Source: Chamaesiphon minutus PCC 6605 (GTDB taxonomy: Bacteria > Cyanobacteriota > Cyanobacteriia > Cyanobacteriales > Chamaesiphonaceae). From it: a stretch of DNA of 64,000 nucleotides. The translations under genes and the position numbers were made by a program. This document shows positions 54,520-64,000 of this stretch, piece by piece; position 1 is the stretch's first letter; each line of letters starts with the position of its first letter. The notes under the pieces were generated by a model, which did no database searches, was not told the DNA's origin, and saw only the letters and a list, made by a program, of their open reading frames with translations. Location: positions 2,638,385-2,702,384 of the forward strand of contig NC_019697.1 in assembly GCF_000317145.1 (NCBI RefSeq). The letters run 5' to 3'.

Positions 54520-54993
54520 ATGAATGAAAATTCACTCGATCGATCTTCTACCGATAATCTACTCGCTCTCAACATAGATAAAGATACGTGGATTTATACT
54601 TATGGCTCGTCTAAGTTGCAACAGGTGAGAAGTTTTGGCTACGAATGTAACGATCGATACCTTCAAGAACGTCTCAAAGCTGAATATCCAGGCTTTAGAA
54701 TCAATCGGGCTTCTGTTTCCAAAAAACTAGATTTTCCGCCGCTGTATGCGATTAAAGAATCTTTAAAATGGAATGATGCTTATGTTGCCAAACAGTATTC
54801 GCATGGCGAAGTAATTGCGATCGATAATTATTTGGGCAAATATCAGATTATCAAAAAAACTACTAAACCTTGGTATCTTATATACAAAAATATCCTCACG
54901 ATCGATGAAAACGATCCGAAAGAGGTAGCTTTTTATATAATGCTGATAATTATCATTACCAGTCCAATCGTGGGGATAATTATTTTAAAATAA
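54520..54993 (+). CDS. Hypothetical tail-anchored membrane protein
   Basis: 157 residues from ATG 54520, or 173 from 54472; neither has a strong ribosome site. A soluble part (DTWIYTYGSSKLQQVRSFGY, YLQERLKAEYPGFRIN) is followed by one C-terminal TM helix (AFYIMLIIIITSPIVGIIIL). Family not recognised. It converges on miaA with 8 bases between stops. Confidence 0.6.
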   Translation: MNENSLDRSSTDNLLALNIDKDTWIYTYGSSKLQQVRSFGYECNDRYLQERLKAEYPGFRINRASVSKKLDFPPLYAIKESLKWNDAYVAKQYSHGEVIAIDNYLGKYQIIKKTTKPWYLIYKNILTIDENDPKEVAFYIMLIIIITSPIVGIIILK

Positions 54994-55001
54994 ACTCGCA
55001 G

Positions 55002-55904
55002 TTAAACTGTTTTGCAAAACTGTTGTACTCGCGCCCACACTCGATCGAGTAAAATCGGATCGTTACTGTCGAACCACTCAATTTCGGGAATCGAAGCAAA
55101 CCAAGTCCGCTGGCGTTTGGCAAATTGACGCGTATGCACGATCGTCAGATCGATCGCCTCTGCTAAACTAATCTCACCTTGAATATATTGGCGCATCTCC
55201 GCATACCCCAATGTATCCAACAACGGTAAATCCCACCCATATTTTGTCCCCAAATATTTCACCTCATCTTCCCAACCCAATTCGAGCATCTGTTGAGTAC
55301 GCTGTTTGATGCGGTGCGTCAAAACATCCAAACTTTCACAATCCAAACCAATCTGAAGAATCGGATAGCTCGGCGGATATTCACCCTGCTGGCTAGAAAT
55401 CGTCTGTCCCGTCACATAATAAACTTCTAACGCGCGAATCGTCCGAATTGCATCATTAGCATGGATTTTCATCGTCGCCTCGCGATCGAGATGTTGCAAA
55501 ATCTGGTAACATTGCCCCTGTCCTAGATTAGTTAATTGCGATCGTAAATCCATCTGCGGCGGTACGCGCGGAATTTTCATCCCCTTCACCACCGACTTAA
55601 TATATAGTCCCGTACCCCCCACCAGCAGCGGTGTCATTCCCCGCACCTGAAATTTGTCAATTAGTGCCTGCGCCTGTGTTTGATATTGGGCAGCCGTTAC
55701 GGTACAATTAGGATCGTATGTACTAACTAGGTGATGCGGCACCAACGCCAACTCGCTACTAGATACCTTCGCCGTGGCGATATCGAATTCTCGATAAATT
55801 TGGCGCGAGTCTGCACTAATTATCTCAGCATTGAGCCGTTGGGCGATCGCGATCGCGAGTCCTGATTTTCCCGTGGCTGTCGCACCACAAATAACTATCA
55901 GCAT
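55002..55904 (-). CDS. miaA: tRNA dimethylallyltransferase
   Basis: 300 residues. P-loop [90 protein letters not shown] and a final [19 protein letters not shown] define MiaA. It adds an isopentenyl group to A37 of tRNAs reading UNN codons. A gyrB fragment begins within 15 bases of its start codon, so its promoter may lie in duplicated DNA. Confidence 0.96.
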   Translation of the reverse strand: MLIVICGATATGKSGLAIAIAQRLNAEIISADSRQIYREFDIATAKVSSSELALVPHHLVSTYDPNCTVTAAQYQTQAQALIDKFQVRGMTPLLVGGTGLYIKSVVKGMKIPRVPPQMDLRSQLTNLGQGQCYQILQHLDREATMKIHANDAIRTIRALEVYYVTGQTISSQQGEYPPSYPILQIGLDCESLDVLTHRIKQRTQQMLELGWEDEVKYLGTKYGWDLPLLDTLGYAEMRQYIQGEISLAEAIDLTIVHTRQFAKRQRTWFASIPEIEWFDSNDPILLDRVWARVQQFCKTV

Positions 55905-55917
55905 GGGGGATGTATTG

Positions 55918-56051
55918 TATATCGGTTCGACAGGATTGAGAGGTCTGCATCACTTAGTATATGAGGTTGTAGACAACTCGATCGAGGAAGCACTAGCGGG
56001 TCATTGCAAGAATATCGATATTGCGATTAATACCAATGGTTCGATTACTGT
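55918..56051 (+). pseudogene. gyrB fragment (residues ~25-70)
   Basis: This stretch reads [40 protein letters not shown] and GSITV, matching the intact gyrB start at 56706-56848, about 0.8 kb downstream in the same orientation. Homology breaks before the GRGIP motif and a TAA follows at 56071. It includes part of the ATP-binding Asn helix but cannot be functional. Confidence 0.9.
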
Positions 56052-56188
56052 AGCGGGATTTATTACGTCGTAAATCTCAGGAAAACGACCTTCATCCTTC
56101 TTAGTTGCTATGGCATATATATATGAGTGTGTTGGGGGTGTTGCGGAGATCTACCCACCCCACTGGGCGGGTCACCCGACCAGCAGCC

Positions 56189-56266
56189 CTACGGGCACCC
56201 CTGTCTTGACGCACACAAACGGGAGGGAACCTCCCGTTCGATGCGTCGCTCCGAGGAGGGGATTTT
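56189..56266. repeat. 78-bp dispersed repeat, copy B
   Basis: Identical to 28760-28837. It lies in the 56074-56635 gap between the gyrB fragment and gyrB. That gap otherwise holds further palindromic repeat sequence (around 56340-56370) and the gyrB promoter, which I cannot place precisely. Confidence 0.9.
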
Positions 56267-56635
56267 CACCCTAGCTCTTACATGGAAAAGGGAGGGCGGA
56301 ATGAAAATTCCTTAGTTCACTTCAGTGAACTTTTGCTCTTAGCCCGTTGGCGTAGCCTTTCGGAACGAAACAATTTATTTCAGGGCGATTGCCGACTAAG
56401 CACCAAGGGATAAACCCATCAAAAACGCAGCCCAGCCGACTCATGTTTACAAGGTAGCTCCTCGTAACCGACCGAATCGATCGAAAACAGCAGAATAAAT
56501 ATAGATCGTCTGACTCTCAAAAATATTCCCAAAACTATCTAGATTCGTCTATAGCCTATTTGTGTTATAATTTTGGAGTGATTTCTCATCAATAGAGCCA
56601 AAAGCGGCTTGTGACTCATTATTGGAGTATCGTTT

Positions 56636-58573
56636 ATGACCAGTGATTATGGTGACGACAACATTCGGGTATTGGAGGGACTAGAAGCAGTCCGCGTCCG
56701 ACCGGGGATGTATATCGGTTCGACAGGGCCAAAAGGACTCCATCATTTAGTATATGAGGTTGCGGATAACTCGATCGATGAAGCACTGGCTGGTCATTGC
56801 AAGAATATCGATATCTCGATTAACGCCAATGGTTCGGTGACTGTCATCGATGACGGACGGGGGATTCCCGCTGGGATCAACCCGCAGACTGGTAAATCGA
56901 CCATCGAGACAGTATTAACAGTACTCCACGCTGGGGGGAAATTTGGGGATGGGGGTTATACCGTCTCTGGTGGTTTGCATGGAGTCGGGATCTCGGTGGT
57001 AAACGCGCTCTCGTCGCATGTAGAAGTTAAGGTCTGGCGGAATCAGAAAATTCATACCCAGCGGTTTGAGAAGGGTTTTGCCGTCTCTGGATTGGAAGTA
57101 ATGCCAAGTCCAGAAAATCGGACGGGGACGACGGTAACTTTTCAACCAGATCCAGAGATCTTCAAAGAATCGACTGAATTTGACTTTGCAACATTAGCCA
57201 GTCGATTTAAAGAGTTAGCCTATCTCAATGCTGGCATTCGGATTAGTTTTAGTGACTACCGATTGGAACTATTAGGTACTGACGAACCCAAGGTCGAAAA
57301 TTATTATTTTGAGGGTGGGATTCGGGAATATGTTTCCTATCTAAACGAAAATAAGCAGCCGCTGCATGAAGAAATAATTTACATCAGCCAAGAGCAAGAT
57401 AAAGTCCAAGTTGAAGTCGCACTTCAGTGGTGTGTTGATGCTTATTCGGATAATATTTTGGGATTTGCTAATAATATTCGGACGATCGATGGGGGGACGC
57501 ATTTAGATGGATTGAAAGTGGTATTGACCCGTACCATGAACTCGATCGCGCGCAAACGGAATAAACTTAAAGAAGGAGATGCCAATCTCGGCGGTGAAAA
57601 TATTCGCGAAGGTTTAACCGCGATCGTATCTGTTAAAGTTCCCAATCCAGAGTTTGAAGGGCAGACTAAAACTAAGCTCGGAAATACCGAAGTCCGCAAA
57701 ATTGTAGACTCGATCGTCTCTGAAGCTCTGACTGAATATTTAGAGTTTCGTCCGAATATTGCCGACGCTATTTTAGACAAAGCAATTCAAGCTTTTAATG
57801 CCGCAGAAGCAGCCAGACGTGCGAAGGAATTAGTTCGCCGGAAATCGGTATTAGAGTCTTCAACTTTGCCTGGTAAATTAGCAGATTGCAGCTCAAAAGA
57901 TCCTAGTGAATCCGAGATTTTTATCGTAGAAGGAGATTCGGCAGGTGGTTCTGCAAAACAAGGCAGAGACAGGCGTTTTCAGGCAATTTTACCCCTGCGC
58001 GGTAAGATTTTAAACATCGAAAAAACCGACGACGCGAAGATTTATAAAAATACTGAAATTCAAGCTCTAATTACGGCATTAGGTTTGGGTGTCAAAGGTG
58101 AAGATTTTAAATCAGAACAATTGCGTTATCACCGGATTTGTTTGATGACAGATGCCGACGTCGATGGTGCCCACATTCGGACGCTGTTGTTGACATTCTT
58201 TTATCGTTACCAGCGATCGCTGATCGATGAAGGGTACGTCTATATCGCTTGTCCGCCGCTCTATAAATTAGAGCGCGGACGCAATCACTACTATTGCTAT
58301 AGCGAACGCGAATTGCAACAGAAAATTGCTGAATTTCCGGCCAACGCCAACTATACAATTCAGCGATTCAAAGGTTTGGGAGAAATGATGCCCCAACAGT
58401 TGTGGGAAACTACAATGGATCGAGAAACTCGTACACTCAAACGTGTAGAGATTCAAGATGCTGCTGAAGCCGATCGGATCTTTACCATTTTAATGGGCGA
58501 TCGCGTGGCACCGCGCCGCGAATTTATCGAAACCTATGGGCCGAAATTAGGGCTGATGGATTTAGATATTTAG
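56636..58573 (+). CDS. gyrB: DNA gyrase subunit B
   Basis: 645 residues, complete. The GHKL ATPase domain has [41 protein letters not shown] and [20 protein letters not shown]. The transducer follows, then the TOPRIM domain with [20 protein letters not shown] and [20 protein letters not shown]. The C-terminus has [19 protein letters not shown]. It introduces negative supercoils with GyrA. A truncated copy lies upstream at 55918. Confidence 0.98.
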   Translation: MTSDYGDDNIRVLEGLEAVRVRPGMYIGSTGPKGLHHLVYEVADNSIDEALAGHCKNIDISINANGSVTVIDDGRGIPAGINPQTGKSTIETVLTVLHAGGKFGDGGYTVSGGLHGVGISVVNALSSHVEVKVWRNQKIHTQRFEKGFAVSGLEVMPSPENRTGTTVTFQPDPEIFKESTEFDFATLASRFKELAYLNAGIRISFSDYRLELLGTDEPKVENYYFEGGIREYVSYLNENKQPLHEEIIYISQEQDKVQVEVALQWCVDAYSDNILGFANNIRTIDGGTHLDGLKVVLTRTMNSIARKRNKLKEGDANLGGENIREGLTAIVSVKVPNPEFEGQTKTKLGNTEVRKIVDSIVSEALTEYLEFRPNIADAILDKAIQAFNAAEAARRAKELVRRKSVLESSTLPGKLADCSSKDPSESEIFIVEGDSAGGSAKQGRDRRFQAILPLRGKILNIEKTDDAKIYKNTEIQALITALGLGVKGEDFKSEQLRYHRICLMTDADVDGAHIRTLLLTFFYRYQRSLIDEGYVYIACPPLYKLERGRNHYYCYSERELQQKIAEFPANANYTIQRFKGLGEMMPQQLWETTMDRETRTLKRVEIQDAAEADRIFTILMGDRVAPRREFIETYGPKLGLMDLDI

Positions 58574-58607
58574 GCTCGGTTGGTGCGATCGGTTCTCTTT
58601 ACTAAAT

Positions 58608-58641
58608 AGGATAAAATGTAGCGACATCTATATTTTATCCT
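58608..58641. terminator. gyrB terminator hairpin
   Basis: AGGATAAAATGTAG (58608-58621) pairs with CTATATTTTATCCT (58628-58641), one G-T position, with a 6-base loop. It lies between the convergent gyrB and 2Fe-2S genes. Confidence 0.65.
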
Positions 58642-58701
58642 CATCCTGCACATGGACTTTTACTTAAACTCTTGATTAAGCGTACCGGAGGTAATCGAAT
58701 T

Positions 58702-59601
58702 TTAACCCTGCGAAGCTTGGGGATATAAATGCTTGGTTATTTTCTGATTTTTGCCTAAGTGTTGAGTGACAATTTCTTTGGCAACATCTGGAGTTACTCG
58801 TGTATACCAAGTATGCTCGCGATCGCGATCGTCACCAGAATAGAAGACAATCGGCCCCATTTTACAGACTTGCAGACAGCCAGCAGCAGTTAAATCTACA
58901 CTCAGATTAGCAGCTTTTAATTCTAAGGCGATCGCATCATAAACCGATTGCCAATCGCGCCCATTATTACACCGACTCGATCGACAGACAGAAATATAAG
59001 GACGAGTTAAAGGATTGGTTTCATAGGGGATATCCATCGTCCCCAATACATAAATCTGGCGTAGATTTTCGTACACTGCTAGTTTAGTGAGATCGGGTTG
59101 ATGCTCCGGCAAAAAGTCTTCACCTTCACCCAAAAAAGGATTGGGCAAGAAGATAGTCATCATCTTTTCGCCGTCTCCATTCCAGAACTGAATGCCCCAA
59201 CTTTGGGGCTTTCCTCGATCGTTTAATTGTCGATATAATGCCGCTCGACTGACTTGTCTGGCTTGACGTATTGCTGGAGAATTGGTGCGCTCTGGGCCGC
59301 CTTGATTTTCGCCGATGCACAGGTGCATGTGCCAGCCTGGGGCAATTACCGTCAGATAGCCATCATACATCCAGCAAGCCTTGGGCGCAGTCTCAAATTC
59401 TAACTCTAAGACGCTACCATTAACGATATGACCTAATCCCAATTCTTGCCAATGTTCTTGAAATAAAGAATGTAGCATCGGCCCCAATACATCAAAAGTT
59501 GCTGGGAAGTCTTCATACTCGCGTGAATTGTCTGCATCGATCCGCTCTAGATCGATTTTATTTAATGGTGTTACTCGCCGCTGAAAATTACTAGCTATCA
59601 T
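58702..59601 (-). CDS. (2Fe-2S) thioredoxin-like ferredoxin-domain protein
   Basis: 299 residues from ATG 59601; a longer frame upstream would overlap the TonB receptor gene. The N-terminal ~190 residues include ACWMYDGYLTVIAPGWHMHL and RKPQ-like SRAALYRQLNDRGKPQSWGI. The C-terminal ~100 form a thioredoxin-like [2Fe-2S] domain with YISVCRSSRCNNGRDW and AAGCLQVCKMGPIVFYSGDD (four Cys ligands). It follows the siderophore receptor gene by 113 bases on the same strand. A role in siderophore-iron reduction or release would fit, by synteny only. Confidence 0.85.
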   Translation of the reverse strand: MIASNFQRRVTPLNKIDLERIDADNSREYEDFPATFDVLGPMLHSLFQEHWQELGLGHIVNGSVLELEFETAPKACWMYDGYLTVIAPGWHMHLCIGENQGGPERTNSPAIRQARQVSRAALYRQLNDRGKPQSWGIQFWNGDGEKMMTIFLPNPFLGEGEDFLPEHQPDLTKLAVYENLRQIYVLGTMDIPYETNPLTRPYISVCRSSRCNNGRDWQSVYDAIALELKAANLSVDLTAAGCLQVCKMGPIVFYSGDDRDREHTWYTRVTPDVAKEIVTQHLGKNQKITKHLYPQASQG

Positions 59602-59714
59602 ATTTATTACTTTTCTAGTTGTAATCTCTATTTCTCTAGACTCATTCCAAAAATACAAATTGCCAACAGCCAGTCTCGGTTTACGCTCAAACTTTGACTG
59701 CTGGGAGCTAATTT

Positions 59715-62291
59715 TTAAAACTGCCAAGAAGCTGTTGCTTGAATAGTAAAGGGATCGCCGTAAAAATTGGCAGAACCGCGACGGTTGCCTAGAGTTTCGA
59801 CGTACTTGACATCGCCGATATTTTTGAATGCCAACCCAAATCGCCAATCTTCTGACTTATAAAAGAGTGCGGCATTGAGAGTTACATAACTATCCGCAGT
59901 ATAACTATTAGCCAAATCGCCTTGACGTTCGCCGACAAAATTTAACCCCGCACCGAGACCGAATCCTTTCAAGCCGCCTTGCAGAAACTCATAGGTAGTC
60001 CATAAACTCGCCGCATTTTCGGGTACGCCATAGAGCTTATTGCCGATGAGCGCGGGATCGCTATCGGCAGTGATTCGCCCATTAGTATTGGCATAGGTGG
60101 CGATTAGTTTCCAGCCAGGAGAGATCTCGCCAGAGATATCGACTTCGATTCCTTGGCTGCGCTGCTGACCGGAGGCGATCGAACCGAAGCTACTGTTAGG
60201 ATCGGGGACGGCAACATTATTCTTGGTAATATCGAAGTACGCTAGTGTCGCTAATACTTTGCCATCGAATAGTTCGGATTTGACCCCAAACTCATAACCT
60301 TGACCGCGTTGGGGTTCTAGCACTTGTCCGGCGGCGTTGAGGTCGGTGTTGGGTTTAAAGGATTGAGAGTAGCTACCGTAGAGCGAGACGTTAGGAATGA
60401 TTTTGTATACCAAACCCACGCGGGGAGTTAATGCGCTAGCGGTACTGGCAGTGTTGGTAGCTGCGAGTAAATCGTTATTATTTTGGGAAATGGTATCGTA
60501 GCGAAGGCTGGCGAGGAGTTTGAGGCTATCGGTTAGACCGATTTGGTCTTGGATATAGGCTCCATAACTATCGGAAAGGACGAGATTGTCGGTAAAGGGC
60601 GCGAGGGCGGCTTGGCTGGGTTTGACCAATCCATAGGTGGGATTGAATAAATCCAGAATACTAGGGGTGGGATCGAGGCTATTGCTAGTGCGACTATCTC
60701 GGCGGATATAATCGACCCCAGCTAGCAGCGTATGGCTGACAGAACCCGTTTTAAATTCGCTAATTAAGTTAGTTTGAAAGGTATAGTCTTTGAGTAAGGC
60801 GGTTTGGTTGGCGGGGAAGCGAACGACAGCATTGAGGGTATCGTTAAATGTCGGTAAGGCAACTACGCCAAAGTCAAATTGATAGGATGAATACTGAAAG
60901 CTATTTTTGAGCTTGAGTTGCGGAGTGAAGCGATGTTCGAGGTTATATCCGATCTGGATGGCAGTATTGGTAACGGTATCGTCTGGTTCGCTAATGATGC
61001 GATTAATCGGCACATCAGCGACTTTATTCCCGACTGCGGGCAACCCAAAATCTGCTCCACGTCTACCATTGATGTATTCGAGCGATACATTTAAATCGGT
61101 ATTCTCGCCAATTTTTCCGGTGACGGTAGGTGCAAACACAATCTTACGATTGCTGGTAGTCAGATCGCGCACGCTGTTGCCAGTTTCAAATACCCCATTG
61201 ATGCGACCGAGAATACTGCCATCGGGAGTGAGGCGATCGGAAAGATCGAATCGAGCGCGAGTAGAATTGCGACTGCCAAGCAGTATTTCTACTTCCCGAA
61301 ATGGATCTTTGAGGGGTTTTTTCGTAATTAGGTTAATCAAGCCGCCAGGTTCGATCGCTCCAGAGAGAATGGACGCTGGACCTTTGAGGACTTCGATCCG
61401 TTCTGCGGTAGCAATATCGGTCGTCGGTGGCGTGACGCCATCAATATCTCCCCGCCTGAAGCCATTCCGCACGATCGCACCACCCGAAAACCCACGAATG
61501 ATTAACTGTTCGCCACCGCGCGATTGACCGTCACCATTAAAAATTACGCCACTGACATTGGCGAGGGTTTCTTTAACTTGAGTCGCCTGCCTGTCGCGAA
61601 TTAATTCGGGTGGGATAATCTGTACCGAAAATGGTGTTTCTAAAATTGGTGTATTCGTCCCCGTGGCACTCGACGCATTGGGGATAAAATATCCAACTTT
61701 GCGTTTGCCTTTGACAATAATCTCGATCTCCTCGCTAGCCGCCGAGACATTCGTGGGTACCGCACTAAATACTAAGCTATCGGTACCTGTGGCGACGGTA
61801 ATCTCTGGCAATGCTTCCTTCCCGGTAATGCTGACCCGGACGGATGTGGGGGTAACTTGGACGACAGAGATTTCGGCAATGCCGCGATCGGGATTAACCG
61901 CCCGATATTCGATCGCATTGGGTAAAGCAAGGGTGGCGTTGGGAATGTCGTAGGAAACTGTGACATTCGAGTTTTGGCTGGCTGGTTGGGGGATAGTTGC
62001 TGTAGGCGATTCTAAGCGAATTTCGATCCCTTTGGCGGTGGTACTGACTGTTATGCCCGTAATTTTGACTGTAGCGGCTTGTGCCAATAACTTGCGCGTC
62101 GCGGGGCGATTTGCTGCCGATACAGAAGGCTGCCCTGAATCAGAATTATTCTCAATAACTGAGCGCGCATGAGCGGGAATGGAAATCGCGATCGCCAAAA
62201 TGTTAATTACAAAGCACAGTGGCAAAAATGCACCAGTGGTGAAGATTTTTTGGCGCGATAGAGCGAGATTCATGGTTTTTTGATTAGACAT
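59715..62291 (-). CDS. TonB-dependent siderophore receptor with AMIN domain
   Basis: 858 residues. A signal peptide (CFVINILAIAISIPAHA) precedes an AMIN domain (about 75-165, VKITGITVSTTAKGIEIRLE), a typical cyanobacterial extension. The plug begins at ETPFSVQIIPPELIRDRQAT with QVKETLANVSGVI and ERIEVLKGPASILSGAIEPG. The 22-strand barrel ends FYGDPFTIQATASWQF with terminal Phe. It takes up ferric siderophore across the outer membrane with TonB-ExbBD energy. A FecCD permease gene is divergent, 754 bases away. Confidence 0.95.
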   Translation of the reverse strand: MSNQKTMNLALSRQKIFTTGAFLPLCFVINILAIAISIPAHARSVIENNSDSGQPSVSAANRPATRKLLAQAATVKITGITVSTTAKGIEIRLESPTATIPQPASQNSNVTVSYDIPNATLALPNAIEYRAVNPDRGIAEISVVQVTPTSVRVSITGKEALPEITVATGTDSLVFSAVPTNVSAASEEIEIIVKGKRKVGYFIPNASSATGTNTPILETPFSVQIIPPELIRDRQATQVKETLANVSGVIFNGDGQSRGGEQLIIRGFSGGAIVRNGFRRGDIDGVTPPTTDIATAERIEVLKGPASILSGAIEPGGLINLITKKPLKDPFREVEILLGSRNSTRARFDLSDRLTPDGSILGRINGVFETGNSVRDLTTSNRKIVFAPTVTGKIGENTDLNVSLEYINGRRGADFGLPAVGNKVADVPINRIISEPDDTVTNTAIQIGYNLEHRFTPQLKLKNSFQYSSYQFDFGVVALPTFNDTLNAVVRFPANQTALLKDYTFQTNLISEFKTGSVSHTLLAGVDYIRRDSRTSNSLDPTPSILDLFNPTYGLVKPSQAALAPFTDNLVLSDSYGAYIQDQIGLTDSLKLLASLRYDTISQNNNDLLAATNTASTASALTPRVGLVYKIIPNVSLYGSYSQSFKPNTDLNAAGQVLEPQRGQGYEFGVKSELFDGKVLATLAYFDITKNNVAVPDPNSSFGSIASGQQRSQGIEVDISGEISPGWKLIATYANTNGRITADSDPALIGNKLYGVPENAASLWTTYEFLQGGLKGFGLGAGLNFVGERQGDLANSYTADSYVTLNAALFYKSEDWRFGLAFKNIGDVKYVETLGNRRGSANFYGDPFTIQATASWQF

Positions 62292-63045
62292 CGGATGTAA
62301 TATTTTTTTAGATACTTCAATGATTTCGATTTATCTATTTCCGCAAACGATTTTCTGGCTAGAGGCTACTTGCGATCGGCGAAGTCGAAGTATGCCAACA
62401 CGCAAACCCATTGCAGGCCAGCCCGATCGATATGCAAACGCGCGAAACCGCTCCCCGAAACCGATATGTATCGCTCGAAGAATGTAGTAGTTATATTTTT
62501 AAAATACTAAGTAAAATCTTACATTTATTGATATTTACTTGCAACTAAATTGTGAAGATTATGACAATGCTCCAAAAACTTTTAGTACAATTTTTGAGTA
62601 GGGACAATTCATGAATTGCCCGGACAGTATGGATCTCAGACATAATTAACGTCTCTATAACACTCGATCGACCTGCAAATCTAGAGTCCCCATTACGGCA
62701 GCAAACGCCAGACAGATCTGCTGTAGGCATAGCTGTTGACAGAAACGATACTTACCACTGGGAGTACGATCGCACATTTCAAATAAGAACTATTATCAAC
62801 AAAGTCTAGATTGTACACGAGCGATATCTGTATTGTCTATCCCCTGCCAGACTTTTATCACATACTTAGACCGTGTCTTTTTTGCTGTGACGGCAGCAGT
62901 TAGCGTTCAAACATCGACTTTCAAAGGCCAGATCGGAGAGATTAACTGTTGAGAACTAGCAATAAGAGCTAGATCCGCCGAAAATACCATTGCAAATTAT
63001 TACTAATAGTTAGTAAGATTAAATGATTAACTTTAGCAAGTATTT
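62292..63045. promoter_or_regulatory. Divergent control region of the iron-uptake genes
   Basis: 754 bases with no supported gene. An AT-rich stretch at 62509-62540 is bounded by AAGTAAA and TTTACTT. A palindrome TTACTAA-TAG-TTAGTAA lies at 63000-63016, 30 bases before the permease start. Either could be a Fur or other iron-regulator site, but neither matches a Fur box closely enough to claim. Confidence 0.45.
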
Positions 63046-64000
63046 ATGCTCGACCCCACTGTTGCGAGGTTGTCTAAATATCTGAAACCCTCACCACTAT
63101 TCGGGCTAGGGCTAGGTGTGTTGGTGGCGATCGGTTGTGCGCTTTACAGCATTACTTTAGGCACTAGAGACATTTCGCTAGCAGTTATCTTCGACTCCTT
63201 TACCCAGTTCGATAATTCCTTCGAGCATCTGATTATTCAAACAGTCAGATTGCCCAGATCGCTGATGGCAATGGCTGTCGGTGCCGCGCTGGCTGTATCG
63301 GGGGCGGCGATTCAAGGCTTAACCCGAAACCCCCTTGCCGAAACTGGCATCTTAGGCATCGAAGCTGGGGGTGCCCTGGCGGTAGTCGGTACATCCTACC
63401 TGTTCGGTAGTACCCCTTCAGACTATGCCGGGGCAGCTTTTGTGGGTGCAGGCATCGCGGCGATCTTCGTCTACATCTTCGCATCCCTCGGCCCTGGGGG
63501 AGTCACCCCGCTCAACCTGACGATCGCTGGAGCCGCGATCGCCGCATTTATCGCCGCCGTCACTACCAGCATCCTGATCGTCAGCCAGAGTAGCTTAGAA
63601 GAACTTCGCTTCTGGCTGGCAGGTTCCTTGGTAGGGCGAGATTTCAACCTATTTTTACAGGTATTACCACTGCTGATCGTGGGGTTAATCCTGGCGTTTG
63701 CCCTCAGTAGCCAAATCGCCACCCTGAGCTTAGGCGAAGACGTTGCCACCAGTTTGGGACAGAACACCCTAACGATTAAGCTGTTAACGGTAACGAGTGT
63801 GGTGTTACTCGCAGGTAGTGCCGTGGCGATCGCTGGGCCGATCGGGTTTGTGGGGCTAGTCGTCCCCCACGGCGTGCGATTTTTTATCAAAACCGATTAC
63901 CGTTGGATTTTGCCCTACTCGGCAGTCTACGGTGCGATTCTCCTGTTAGTTGCCGATATCGCTGCCAGACTATTAATTCAGCCCCAAGAACTACCAGTCG
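63046..64000 (+). CDS. FecCD-family iron-siderophore ABC permease (partial)
   Basis: From ATG 63046 to the window end, 318 residues of a ~340-residue protein. VRLPRSLMAMAVGAALAVSG, AAIQGLTRNPLAETGILGIE, AGAAIAAFIAAVTTSILIVS, LRFWLAGSLVG and GPIGFVGLVVPHGVRFF are FecCD landmarks. It forms the inner-membrane channel for ferric siderophores with a second permease and an ATPase expected just outside the window. It is divergent from the TonB receptor, consistent with one uptake route. Confidence 0.95.
   Translation, partial: MLDPTVARLSKYLKPSPLFGLGLGVLVAIGCALYSITLGTRDISLAVIFDSFTQFDNSFEHLIIQTVRLPRSLMAMAVGAALAVSGAAIQGLTRNPLAETGILGIEAGGALAVVGTSYLFGSTPSDYAGAAFVGAGIAAIFVYIFASLGPGGVTPLNLTIAGAAIAAFIAAVTTSILIVSQSSLEELRFWLAGSLVGRDFNLFLQVLPLLIVGLILAFALSSQIATLSLGEDVATSLGQNTLTIKLLTVTSVVLLAGSAVAIAGPIGFVGLVVPHGVRFFIKTDYRWILPYSAVYGAILLLVADIAARLLIQPQELPV

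Noticed and set aside
55831..56073. A separate 80-residue gene
   Set aside because: It is a read-through of antisense miaA sequence into the gyrB fragment.

Overview
The window looks like a chromosomal segment of a cyanobacterium. GATCG/GCGATCGC-type octamers are very frequent, and several genes are cyanobacterial hallmarks: a CrtD-type carotenoid desaturase, a ycf35-DUF2997-ferredoxin operon, an EGY-type site-2 protease, DUF4330, an AMIN-domain TonB receptor, GSA aminomutase and a lumen-type pentapeptide protein. Content and style would fit a large-genome filamentous or Chamaesiphon-like cyanobacterium. That placement is an inference; no rRNA or tRNA marker is present.

Layout. 1-1247: urease subunits ureA-ureB-ureC on the minus strand (ureC runs off the edge). 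1651-5416: a plus-strand nitrile hydratase operon (FGE-like protein, CobW/P47K GTPase, beta subunit, alpha subunit with a cobalt-type CTLCSC site, accessory protein). 6267-9257: a bacterial NLR-like NACHT NTPase divergent from a small two-TM protein resembling the cyanobacterial TRADD-N-associated membrane domain. 9300-15200: a decayed mobile zone holding a transposon end plus tnsB fragment resembling type V-K CRISPR-associated transposons, a truncated ExeA-like ATPase, a possible toxin/immunity pair, a secreted-repeat/RHS remnant split by an IS5-family element, a MITE-like element and an IS4-type remnant.

15256-28599: cytochrome-b5 desaturase with type III polyketide synthase; a Ser/Thr kinase with a ligand-binding domain next to an FHA-ABC exporter; a Spy-like lipoprotein; a cyclic-peptide-type ABC exporter with an extraordinary His/Pro-rich insert; hemL. 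29000-37900: LRR remnant, holin-like protein, pentapeptide protein, purK, DUF2997-ycf35-ferredoxin, ParDE, a HerA-like ATPase. 38187-44952: crtD, membrane proteins, DUF4330, site-2 protease, slipin. 45052-49062: a small-GTPase signalling module (two DUF4388 genes, one broken; MglA-like GTPase; Roadblock; a V4R-like protein) followed by decayed paralogue pieces. 50042-58573: livH-type permease, secreted protein, egtB, miaA, a gyrB fragment and intact gyrB. 58702-64000: iron uptake (2Fe-2S protein, TonB siderophore receptor, divergent FecCD permease).

Dispersed palindromic repeats are plentiful. Several families occur at two to four sites in the window, and one repeat lies in frame inside two different ORFs. 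Gene fragments (gyrB, ABC exporter, DUF4388, DedA, LRR, RHS) show that partial duplication and decay are common here. Function calls rest on reading the translations; no database search was run.
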